From NCBI RefSeq assembly GCF_022346995.1, contig NZ_JAKRNM010000001.1, positions 1,240,001 to 1,304,000 on the forward strand: a DNA stretch of 64,000 nt, given 5' to 3'. Shown here in pieces: positions 54,899-62,961 of this stretch. The notes under the pieces are model-generated. The model made no database searches, was not told the origin of the DNA, and worked only from the letters and a program-made list of their open reading frames with translations. Within the stretch, counting starts at the first letter, position 1. Each line of letters opens with the position of its first letter. Source of the DNA: Paenibacillus sp. ACRRY (lineage in GTDB: Bacteria; Bacillota; Bacilli; Paenibacillales; Paenibacillaceae). Position numbers and translations under genes: made by a program.

Positions 54899-55780
54899 CT
54901 ATCCCTTTACAGCCCCTAATGCCACACTGCCTATAATCTGCCTAGAGAAGATCGCAAAGACGATGATGATCGGCAAGATGGAAATCGCAACTCCCAGATA
55001 TAACAACCCATAATCCATGCCATAATAGCCCTGAACCAGAGCAACGAGTACCGGAAGCGGATATTTGTCCAATGAGAAAAACAGAACGAGCGGTGTGAGG
55101 AAGTTGTTCCATGAGCCGATAAACGTAAATATGCCCAGTGCCGAAATGGCAGGTCCCAGAATAGGCAGCACAATCTGATTGAATGTCCGAAACTCCCCTG
55201 CGCCATCCACACGTGCCGATTCAATGATCTCGTCCGGGATACTGCTCTCCATAAATTGTTTGATGAAAAATACGTTAAAGGCATTGGCTGCCGCAGGTAA
55301 AATAATAGCCGCGTAGCTATCCAACAGCCCCAGTGTACTGAACAGCCGGTACATCCCGATCAGAGCCAGCTGCCCAGGCACCATCATCGTGGCGAGTAAA
55401 AACATGAACAGCCAGGTCCGTCCCTTAAACTTGAATTTGGCAAATCCATATGCGGTTAATGAACCGATATACAATGACAGGACGGTTGAGGTGCCGGCAA
55501 TAAAAAGACTGTTCGCAAATCCGCGCCAAATGTTAATTTTGGAAGCCATGTTCAAATAATTATCCGCTACAAATGGTCCGGGAAGGAAAGTAAATGTGGA
55601 TGCAATGGTCGCATTATTATGCGTGGAATAGATAATCATCAGATAAAACGGAACGATGCAGATTACAGCCAGACCTGTTAAGAACAAGTAAATGATCACT
55701 TTGCCGATCGTAAGTCGCTTCGTACTGACATAATGCTGGATGGCTGCATTCGGTTGTTCAATCGATTTTGCGGTTTGCAT
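54899..55780 (-). CDS. Carbohydrate ABC transporter permease, MalG type
   Basis: The 293-residue permease has six helices and the EAA loop IIESARVDGAGEFRTFNQIVLP near residues 185-206. It forms the channel with the MalF-type protein encoded 14 bp upstream. No ATPase gene is present, as usual where MsmX-like ATPases are shared. Confidence 0.94.
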   Translation of the reverse strand: MQTAKSIEQPNAAIQHYVSTKRLTIGKVIIYLFLTGLAVICIVPFYLMIIYSTHNNATIASTFTFLPGPFVADNYLNMASKINIWRGFANSLFIAGTSTVLSLYIGSLTAYGFAKFKFKGRTWLFMFLLATMMVPGQLALIGMYRLFSTLGLLDSYAAIILPAAANAFNVFFIKQFMESSIPDEIIESARVDGAGEFRTFNQIVLPILGPAISALGIFTFIGSWNNFLTPLVLFFSLDKYPLPVLVALVQGYYGMDYGLLYLGVAISILPIIIVFAIFSRQIIGSVALGAVKG

Positions 55781-55794
55781 AATGCTTCCCCTCC

Positions 55795-56685
55795 CTATGA
55801 ACGACTCTTCCGACTGGTCATGATGAAGGATACAACGGATAAGAGAATGATAATGACGAACAGGCAGAATGCGATAGCTGCGCCGTAACCGAAGCGTGTG
55901 CTTTGGAATGCCACATTGTAGAGATACATTATACTGGTCATGGCTGCACGGTCCGGGCCACCACTTCCATTCGTGAGCGTGAAGGGCTGGTCGAAAATCT
56001 GAATGCCTCCAATAATGGAAGTAATCATCTGAAAGAGAATGATCGGCCGCAGCATCGGCACAATGATATGAATAAAAATGTGTTTCTTCTTCGCCCCATC
56101 TATCTGAGCGGCTTCCTGTAGTGCCGGGTCTATTCCCTGAAGCCCCGCAAGGTAAATGACCATTGAATATCCGAAATATTGAAAGAACAGAATGGCTGAC
56201 ACAATGAGTCTCATAAACCAGGGATCATTTTTCCAGTTGATCGGGTCATCAATCAGCCCAACCTGAACCAGGAAGTGATTCAGGCCGCCAGACTGCCAAT
56301 CAAAGATTAGGCTGACAAGCAATCCAAGTGATGCTGCCGTAACGATATTCGGGAAAAAATATACGGCTCTGAAGAAGTCTCTTCCCTTAAGCAGCTTGTC
56401 GTTCAGGATAAAAGCTAGAACAAGAGAGACGGTGAGCTGCGGGACGACAGATACCCCCCAGATAAATAAGGTGTTGAACAACGTCTTATAGAACAGCGGA
56501 TCTTGCAGAACAGCAATATAGTTTCCTATCCCAACGAATTCAGGCGTGGTGATGCCATCAAAGTTGGTAAAACTGATGTAGAGTGAGTACAGAATGGGAT
56601 AAAGTCCAAAAATAGCGAAAATGATAAAGAATGGAGCGATAAAATAATAGCCGTAGTGGTCTTTGCGAATAGATTTGGCAAACAT
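55795..56685 (-). CDS. Sugar ABC transporter permease, MalF type
   Basis: The 296-residue permease has six helices and the EAA loop LQEAAQIDGAKKKHIFIHIIVP near 188-210. It sits between the binding-protein gene (49-bp gap) and the second permease gene. The substrate is an unidentified sugar or oligosaccharide. Confidence 0.94.
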   Translation of the reverse strand: MFAKSIRKDHYGYYFIAPFFIIFAIFGLYPILYSLYISFTNFDGITTPEFVGIGNYIAVLQDPLFYKTLFNTLFIWGVSVVPQLTVSLVLAFILNDKLLKGRDFFRAVYFFPNIVTAASLGLLVSLIFDWQSGGLNHFLVQVGLIDDPINWKNDPWFMRLIVSAILFFQYFGYSMVIYLAGLQGIDPALQEAAQIDGAKKKHIFIHIIVPMLRPIILFQMITSIIGGIQIFDQPFTLTNGSGGPDRAAMTSIMYLYNVAFQSTRFGYGAAIAFCLFVIIILLSVVSFIMTSRKSRS

Positions 56686-56734
56686 GATGTGTTCCTCCAG
56701 TCATCGGATGATTAAAAGGTTTCGTTCTCCTCGG

Positions 56735-58009
56735 CTAATCCACTTCCAGCTCAGGAAATCTCAATTTCACATCGCGATTGATTCGCTTCACCGCTTCTTC
56801 TTTGGTCTGGATGTCATTATTGAGATACAACTGAAGGACATTTTTATAAATGTCACTATTAATAATGGAGTCATACTTGGTTCGCTCGTAAACCGGAACC
56901 TGCTTGGCTGCCTCGGAGAAAAACTCGAAATGCTTTTGCCCTCCCAAATAAGCTGAAGTTACAGATGGTGCCAGCTGATCATTTACGACCATGTTGCTTG
57001 TAAAATAATCCTGTTCCTTCGCCAGCTCAGACAGGAAATCATGGTCAAAGTTATAAAACTCAATAAACTTCCAAGCCGCATCCTTTTTCTCACTCTGACT
57101 GTACATTGCGATATATGTGCCTCCTGCGCTAAATGCAGACGGACCAGATGCAAGCCCCCACAATCCTTCGGTATCCGGCGCATTCGCCTTGAAGGTATAT
57201 TGCAAAGCCCAGGTTGCTCCAGGGTAGAACATCACTTCCCCCTTTTGCATCGAAGCGGCATGCCCCGCACTTCCTTCTTCATACTCTGCAAGCACCTTTC
57301 GCTGACGAGCTTCCCGCACAAGGTCCAGTACCTCCATATACGTTGGATCGATGACAAGCTTGCCATCCTTTACCCATGGGATTCCATCATAGGAGTTGGA
57401 TATGGCATTCCAGTTTGCCAGTGCATGTACTTTATTTCCGCTCTCCTGCTGCACCCTCTCTCCAATCTCAAATATTTCTTCCCATGTACCGATCTGCTCG
57501 CCCACTTTTACGGGGTCGTCCGTTCCCAAATATTCTTTGGCCAAATCCCTGCGATAATAGATGCCTCCTGGCGTTCCCTGATACCCAATGGCCCGAATAT
57601 GGCCTTCACTGTCCTTCTCATTTGCCTGCACGAAGGGGTATTGTTCTGGAATCAGCTCCTCGGCGTTATACGGGGATGAAGACAGATTCTCCAGATAAGG
57701 TACATCAATCAACTCTCTGATGTTGGCATTTTCGATCATAAATACATCAGGTGCTTTCGACGTGGTCTGCAATGCTGATTTTAATTTGGTAATGTAAAAG
57801 TTTCCGGGGATATTAACGAAATTCACCTTGATGTCTGGATACTTTTCTTCGAACTTCTCAATCGCATAACCGGCTTCATCAGTAAAACTCCAAACCGTTA
57901 TTTCTTCCTGCTTGGATGCTTGCTCTCCCTTGGACTGACAACCGGATACGATCATCACTGCACTTACAAGTGCAATAATCGAGAGATACTTCAATTTAAA
58001 TGTCTTCAT
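56735..58009 (-). CDS. Sugar ABC transporter substrate-binding lipoprotein
   Basis: The 424-residue protein has a lipoprotein signal with lipobox VSGC (Cys24). The mature part is a family 1 extracellular solute-binding protein: EITVWSFTDEAGYAIEKFEEKYPDIKVNFV start (about 37-66) and a late AMYSQSEKKDAAWKFIEFY. It captures the sugar for the two permeases that follow. A cre-like box lies 20 bp before its start. Confidence 0.95.
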   Translation of the reverse strand: MKTFKLKYLSIIALVSAVMIVSGCQSKGEQASKQEEITVWSFTDEAGYAIEKFEEKYPDIKVNFVNIPGNFYITKLKSALQTTSKAPDVFMIENANIRELIDVPYLENLSSSPYNAEELIPEQYPFVQANEKDSEGHIRAIGYQGTPGGIYYRRDLAKEYLGTDDPVKVGEQIGTWEEIFEIGERVQQESGNKVHALANWNAISNSYDGIPWVKDGKLVIDPTYMEVLDLVREARQRKVLAEYEEGSAGHAASMQKGEVMFYPGATWALQYTFKANAPDTEGLWGLASGPSAFSAGGTYIAMYSQSEKKDAAWKFIEFYNFDHDFLSELAKEQDYFTSNMVVNDQLAPSVTSAYLGGQKHFEFFSEAAKQVPVYERTKYDSIINSDIYKNVLQLYLNNDIQTKEEAVKRINRDVKLRFPELEVD

Positions 58010-58029
58010 GGGCCCCCTCCTTCAATAAA

Positions 58030-58044
58030 AGGAAACGCTTACAT
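58030..58044. promoter_or_regulatory. cre-like site before the sugar importer
   Basis: On the minus strand ATGTAAGCGTTTCCT matches the CcpA site pattern TGNAANCGNTNNC at most positions. It lies 21 bases upstream of the binding-protein ATG, where CcpA would repress in glucose. A LacI-family protein encoded at 59115 could use a similar site. Confidence 0.45.
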
Positions 58045-58096
58045 TTTATTCGAGTATAGTGATTTTGGAGAGGGCTTTCTCCTCAAATATTGTGAA

Positions 58097-58975
58097 TCAT
58101 CCTTCATATTTTGTGATATGAGTCTGATGTTTCTTCCTGAATTCAGACGGTGTACAGTCATTATATTTTTTGAACAGTCGGTTATAGGAATTCACATTGT
58201 TAAATCCATGCCCGATGGCGATATCCAAAATGGAGGTCTGACTAAACAATAATGCCCATTCCGATTTGATAATACGAAAGTGATTCAGGTACTCCATCAA
58301 CGTGACTCCCTTATTCTCCTTAAACAACTTGCATACATGAAATTTGCTGAATTTGATATGCTCAGCCACGTGATCCAGCTTGACGGGTTCAGCGTAGTGC
58401 TCCTCCAAATATTCACAGACGGACTCAAGAAATTCGAATCTTTTGGCTCCGTTACATGTTTCTTTGGAAGCGCATGATTCCGTCGTTGGTTCCTTGGTAC
58501 GCAGCAGGTGGACAATGAGATCATACAGCCTTGCTACCATTAACCAGCGGTATCCCGGCTGCTGCTTTTTCTCCTCTTCGGAAATGGCCTTAATATACTG
58601 GTCCAGATTCTTCTCATTACAGATGGGCGACGGAATCATTGCTGTTTTATGAAAAAGTTCGCGGAGGTCATGGGATTCATGATCTGCTGCCACATTTCCC
58701 GTCAACCATTCCAGTCGAAACAGGATAATTGTTAAATAATCGGTGCCCGGCAAAAAACAGTGCACATCTCCCGGCTTGATCAGAAGGACGTCTCCATGCG
58801 CAAGCTCAAATACCTGGTTGTTCACTCCAATTCTCGCGCGTTCTCCATTCACAACGACCAATTCAACTTCTTCATGCCAGTGTGCAGCAAAATTGAATTG
58901 TTCACCCGTGTGAATTACCCGGATTGGAAACCCTTCTGTCATATGACCTGTTTCAAGAAACGTTGGAACTCCCAT
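58097..58975 (-). CDS. AraC family transcriptional regulator
   Basis: The start at 58975 (MGVPTFLETGHMTEG) has GAAAGGG seven bases upstream; a TTG at 59008 is an alternative. The 292-residue protein has a cupin sensor (about 20-100; HWHEEVELVVVNGERA) and a C-terminal double helix-turn-helix (about 190-285; KFSKFHVCKLFKENKGVTL, IAIGHGFNNVNSYNRLFKKY). It lies directly upstream of the sugar importer on the same strand and is its likely activator. Confidence 0.92.
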   Translation of the reverse strand: MGVPTFLETGHMTEGFPIRVIHTGEQFNFAAHWHEEVELVVVNGERARIGVNNQVFELAHGDVLLIKPGDVHCFLPGTDYLTIILFRLEWLTGNVAADHESHDLRELFHKTAMIPSPICNEKNLDQYIKAISEEEKKQQPGYRWLMVARLYDLIVHLLRTKEPTTESCASKETCNGAKRFEFLESVCEYLEEHYAEPVKLDHVAEHIKFSKFHVCKLFKENKGVTLMEYLNHFRIIKSEWALLFSQTSILDIAIGHGFNNVNSYNRLFKKYNDCTPSEFRKKHQTHITKYEG

Positions 58976-59083
58976 CTGATCACCCTTTCCATATTTTCCA
59001 ATTTCCAAGCCCTAGTAATCATATTATGCATGAAGAGCGGGATTCCTTTCGAATGGATCAGGAAAATAAATTCACAAATAAAA

Positions 59084-59107
59084 AAAGCCGCTCGATATGG
59101 CGGCTAA
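59084..59107 (-). terminator. Intrinsic terminator of the lacI-type gene
   Basis: AGCCGCCATATCGAGCGGCT then T7 on the minus strand, eight bases past the stop. Confidence 0.88.
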
Positions 59108-59114
59108 GAAAAGG

Positions 59115-60110
59115 TTACACCATTGTCACTGCACGAACGGACTGACGTTCCACACATTGAATATCCAAGGTGAATACAGGCTTAACTTGCTCTCCGTTCA
59201 ACATCTGAATGAGCAAATGTCCGGCAAGCAATCCGGCATCTGTCTTAGGTTGTCGAAACGTCGTTAGCGGCGGAGAAACATATTGTGATACATGGATATT
59301 GTCGAATCCAACGACAGATACTTGCTCCGGTACTGAAATGTGATGCTCGCGGAATGCTTCTAGACCACCGATTGCCATGTCATCATTTGCAAAAAACACA
59401 GCCGAGGGGAGACCATTCTCTATCAGCATTTTGGCAGCATGATAACCGCTCTCTTTGCAAAATTGTCCACCCAGTCTCCATTCGCTTTTTTCTTCGATGT
59501 CGGCTTCGCTCAGCGCTCTCAAAAAACCTTGATAACGAAGAAGATTACAATCCGAACTGAACGGTCCGTTAATGTAAGCGATCGTGCGATGACCTTGATC
59601 AATCAAATATTTTGTTGCCAAATATCCCCCTTGCTCATCATCCATTAGAACATTAACGATATATTCATTCGCAAGTTCCCGATCCATCACCACGATCGGA
59701 AACTCCCTGGCTGCAGCTTCCGTGAGCAGTTCATTAGGAATATCCTGCGCGATCACAATGGCTCCATCGATTCGCTTTTCCCGAATATATCGGTTCGCCG
59801 TGGATTTCTCACCGCCCATTGAACTGCATACAATCAGATCATAACCATGACTCTTAATTGCTGATTCGATGCCGGGTACCAAATCCGAAAAATAGGGACT
59901 GGACATGTCGTGAACCATCACGCCGATGGTTTGGGTATTTTTACGTTTTAATTCCGACGCTGGTCCATGTTTAACGTAATTGAGTTCGCTGGCTGCACCG
60001 AGCACCTTCTGTCTGGTCAGTTCACTTACATTGTCTTTCCCATTAAGCACACAGGATACGGTAGAACTGGCCACACCAGCCCTCTTTGCTACATCTTTAA
60101 TGGTTATCAT
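59115..60110 (-). CDS. LacI family transcriptional regulator
   Basis: The 331-residue repressor begins MITIKDVAKRAGVASSTVSCVLNG, the LacI DNA-binding helix-turn-helix, with hinge helix at about 50-60, then a periplasmic-binding-protein-like sensor (about 62-325). It sits among sugar genes and probably controls one of the neighbouring operons; the inducer is unknown. Confidence 0.95.
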   Translation of the reverse strand: MITIKDVAKRAGVASSTVSCVLNGKDNVSELTRQKVLGAASELNYVKHGPASELKRKNTQTIGVMVHDMSSPYFSDLVPGIESAIKSHGYDLIVCSSMGGEKSTANRYIREKRIDGAIVIAQDIPNELLTEAAAREFPIVVMDRELANEYIVNVLMDDEQGGYLATKYLIDQGHRTIAYINGPFSSDCNLLRYQGFLRALSEADIEEKSEWRLGGQFCKESGYHAAKMLIENGLPSAVFFANDDMAIGGLEAFREHHISVPEQVSVVGFDNIHVSQYVSPPLTTFRQPKTDAGLLAGHLLIQMLNGEQVKPVFTLDIQCVERQSVRAVTMV

Positions 60111-60230
60111 TATAATGCTCCCTCAAAAAACCAATCCTTTTTGTTATTAGAAACAACATCGTATGTCTCATTCACTGCATTTTATCACGCTATCTGGTGC
60201 ATGTCTCCTCGGCATACCCTTGTTTATAGA

Positions 60231-60272
60231 AAAAAGGTACCGATCCGTATTTTCTACCTGACCAGTACCTGT
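60231..60272 (-). terminator. Terminator of the Gfo/Idh/MocA gene
   Basis: AGGTACTGGTC...GATCGGTACCT long-looped stem, then TTTTTTC on the minus strand; just past the stop at 60279. Confidence 0.55.
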
Positions 60273-60278
60273 AAATTA

Positions 60279-61298
60279 TTAGATTAAGCCTTTTATGCCC
60301 TCTTCGAGAATGCCCATCACCGTGATCGTTTCTTCATCTTTGATGACTTTATCCTTGCCGTGAATGATGGCCTCATAGATATCATCGTACACACGGGCAT
60401 AATCTCCCTTTTCAGAGACCACCTTCTCCTCATGATACACACCTTCCTCATCGATATAGGTTAGCGTGCCATAATGTTGGGGCAAATCCACACCAAAATC
60501 AGCATGTCCTTTAGGGAGGTAAAATAATTTCAGGTGTTCTTCCTGACGGTCTTCCGATTGTTTGACAAACACTCCGTTTTTACCATATACGACCAGGCTC
60601 GGTCGTGGCTTCAAACGGAAAAAGCTCGATTTAACGGATACCTTCAGGGTTGCATAATAAAAGTCCAGATCAAAGTAATCGTTCATTCTGCCAGCACCCA
60701 GTAATTGACGCACATCAGAGTGAATCTTGTCCGGTTGACCAAAATAGGATATCACTTGATCAATCGTGTGCACTCCATGTCCGTATAAGTAACTGTTGTA
60801 TGGAGAGAAGTGGGCCGTACCGTTCGGCGTCTCGGGGCGATAATAATCATAGTGCATCTCCACTTCAAGCAGATCCCCAAGCTTCCCGGATTCAATAACT
60901 TTTTGAGTTGTCAGAAAATCCGAATCATATCTTCTATTCTGATAACATTGAATGACCAGGTTTTTCTCTTTGGCATATTGAAATATGGATTCCGTTTCCT
61001 CTTTGGTTAACATGAATGGTTTCTCAACAAGCACATGTTTACCATGGTCGAGTGCCATCTTGGCATAACTATAATGAGATTCGGTATGCGTACAGATCAC
61101 AATCAACTGAATCTCTTCATCATTCATCAGGATCGAAATATCGTTCGTATAGTGAACCCCTGGCACCTTGTCCCAATCCGTTTTGTCCGGATTCCGGGCG
61201 TAGATCGTTTTTACGTTTAAGTGTTCCCGATTCAATGAAAAAGGAAGATGATAACGGTTTGTGCTTTTGCCATTCCCAATATAACCAATCGTTAACAT
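60279..61298 (-). CDS. Gfo/Idh/MocA family oxidoreductase
   Basis: The start at 61298 (MLTIGYIGNGKSTNRYHLPF) has AGGGGGG seven bases upstream. The 339-residue NAD(P)-dependent sugar dehydrogenase has the Rossmann motif GYIGNGKSTNRYH, the EKPFM motif (VLVEKPFMLTKEE near 93-105), and GHGVHTIDQV with the catalytic His/Asp region. YqjQ/YdgJ/IolX-like members oxidise inositols or sugars. It is divergent from the RpiR-type regulator. Confidence 0.93.
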   Translation of the reverse strand: MLTIGYIGNGKSTNRYHLPFSLNREHLNVKTIYARNPDKTDWDKVPGVHYTNDISILMNDEEIQLIVICTHTESHYSYAKMALDHGKHVLVEKPFMLTKEETESIFQYAKEKNLVIQCYQNRRYDSDFLTTQKVIESGKLGDLLEVEMHYDYYRPETPNGTAHFSPYNSYLYGHGVHTIDQVISYFGQPDKIHSDVRQLLGAGRMNDYFDLDFYYATLKVSVKSSFFRLKPRPSLVVYGKNGVFVKQSEDRQEEHLKLFYLPKGHADFGVDLPQHYGTLTYIDEEGVYHEEKVVSEKGDYARVYDDIYEAIIHGKDKVIKDEETITVMGILEEGIKGLI

Positions 61299-61481
61299 GG
61301 TTGTTCCCCCCTGCTGCTCTTTTTCTTTTATTATAAAAGAAGAGCGCTGTACGTAAAGGTTAATCATGCATAATGGTACATTTGACCAAAGATCAGTTAC
61401 TATGGCACATTAATATTGGGCAAAATGTTCAATTAAACATCATTTCAGCTCAAAAGAAGTATAGAATCCGGGGTGAGCCTA

Positions 61482-62351
61482 TTGAAACTGCTGATGCAAT
61501 TGTCAGAAATGCAGCACTTTACACCTAACGAACAGAGCATTGCATCTTATGTTTTGAGTCAGCGGGAACGCATGCTTCATTGCAATATTCAGGAGCTTGC
61601 TCAAGTTACATACACATCGCATTCTGCCATAAACCGTCTAACGCGCAAACTTGGGATGACAGGTTACAAGGAATTTATCATCACCCTTGCCCGTGAATTC
61701 CAGCAAAGTACCCAGAATGGTTCCAACCACGTTGATCCCAATTATCCATTTGTTGTCGGTGAATCCACCCTTCAGGTGGCTGCCGAAATTGCCGATTTGA
61801 TGAAAGAAACGATCTCAAAAAACGCTGCCATTCTGGACGACGGCCTGCTCGCCCAAACAGCACTTCTTTTTAACCAAGCAGATCGAATCTTCATCTATGC
61901 CTTGGGTGATTCGCAGATCCGGGCCAAAAGCTTTCAAAATAAGTTGTTCAAAATCAACAAATACGCAATCATTGCGACGGAACTTTCCGAGTGGGCACAC
62001 CATACTATCAATCTAACTTCAAGAGACTGTGCCATGTTTCTCACGTATCACGGGAAGTCATTAAGCTACATGAAGGCAGCACGTCACTTCAAACGTGAAG
62101 GTATTCCGTTTGTTACAATAACAGCAGCACCCCAGAGTGAGTTGGCTAAATGGAGTACCTTATGTTTACAGGTTGCCAACGACGAGGAGAAGTTCGCCAA
62201 GATCGGAACCTTCTCTTCGCAGATTGCCCTGGAATATGTGTTAAACGTGCTGTACGCCTGCATTTACAATATGGACTATGCCAAAAATAAACAAACGGCC
62301 ACAGAGTCTCTCCAGAAATTTGCCATGAGTGACATGATGAATGATATATAA
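61482..62351 (+). CDS. MurR/RpiR family transcriptional regulator
   Basis: The start is probably the TTG at 61482, six bases after GGGGTG; an in-frame GTG at 61473 overlaps that site. The 289-residue protein has an N-terminal helix-turn-helix (about 1-75; IQELAQVTYTSHSAINRLTRKLGM) and a C-terminal SIS domain (about 110-245; DRIFIYALGDSQIRAKSF, MFLTYHGKSLSYMKAA). SIS domains bind phosphosugars. It likely regulates the divergent Gfo/Idh/MocA gene or nearby sugar genes. Confidence 0.93.
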   Translation: MKLLMQLSEMQHFTPNEQSIASYVLSQRERMLHCNIQELAQVTYTSHSAINRLTRKLGMTGYKEFIITLAREFQQSTQNGSNHVDPNYPFVVGESTLQVAAEIADLMKETISKNAAILDDGLLAQTALLFNQADRIFIYALGDSQIRAKSFQNKLFKINKYAIIATELSEWAHHTINLTSRDCAMFLTYHGKSLSYMKAARHFKREGIPFVTITAAPQSELAKWSTLCLQVANDEEKFAKIGTFSSQIALEYVLNVLYACIYNMDYAKNKQTATESLQKFAMSDMMNDI

Positions 62352-62382
62352 ATAAACATACGAAAAGAACGAGGTGCCCGCA

Positions 62383-62808
62383 TTGAAATTTAGTGAATAT
62401 GTCGTAGGTCAGCGCTACGAAACCAAATCGATTAAACTGTCCAAAACCGATATTATGGAGTTTGCGAAGATTTATGATCCACAGTACATGCATTTGGATG
62501 AGGAAAAAGCCAAAAAAGGTCGTTTCGGCAGCCTGATTGCTTCGGGCATGCAAACGATGAACATCTCCTTCAAGCTATGGATTGAGGTAGGCGTTTACGG
62601 AGAGAATGTTGTCGCAGGTACAGGGATGAATCATATTCAGTTTATCAAGCCTGTATTTCCGGATGATGAGCTGAGCGTGGTCGCCGAAGTGATTGAACTG
62701 CTCCCAAGACGAAGAGGCAATGGCATTGTTACCGTGCAGCTCACGACCTATAATCAAAATCATCAAAAAGTATTTCAGGCAGATTTAAGCGCGTTAATTG
62801 ATAATTGA
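62383..62808 (+). CDS. MaoC-like (hot-dog fold) dehydratase
   Basis: The start is probably the TTG at 62383, six bases after GAGGTG. The 141-residue protein has the hot-dog hydratase pattern: DIMEFAKIYDPQYMHLDEEKAKKGRFGSLIASG near 25-57, whose Asp/His pair (DPQYMH) is the hydratase catalytic dyad. It should hydrate or dehydrate an acyl-CoA-like substrate. It follows the rpiR-type gene by 31 bp on the same strand and may share its transcript. Confidence 0.92.
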   Translation: MKFSEYVVGQRYETKSIKLSKTDIMEFAKIYDPQYMHLDEEKAKKGRFGSLIASGMQTMNISFKLWIEVGVYGENVVAGTGMNHIQFIKPVFPDDELSVVAEVIELLPRRRGNGIVTVQLTTYNQNHQKVFQADLSALIDN

Positions 62809-62827
62809 GTTCATGGTAGAATGATAA

Positions 62828-62868
62828 GGAGCAGTTGATCCAGCCATCGCTGCATGAACTGCTCCCTA
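62828..62868 (+). terminator. Hairpin after the MaoC-like gene
   Basis: GGAGCAGTT / AACTGCTCC perfect arms with a 20-base loop; the T tract is poor, so termination is uncertain. Confidence 0.5.
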
Positions 62869-62961
62869 TTATGATTATATGATTACGATTCATTTCGGCA
62901 AACGCCTTACAATAACAATGATCCGGAGTACATGTCTTCTCGATCTTGCATATGCGCAAGT

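Noticed and set aside
57041..57679. 212-codon plus-strand frame over the sugar-binding lipoprotein gene
   Set aside because: It is antisense to a typical binding protein; no start context.
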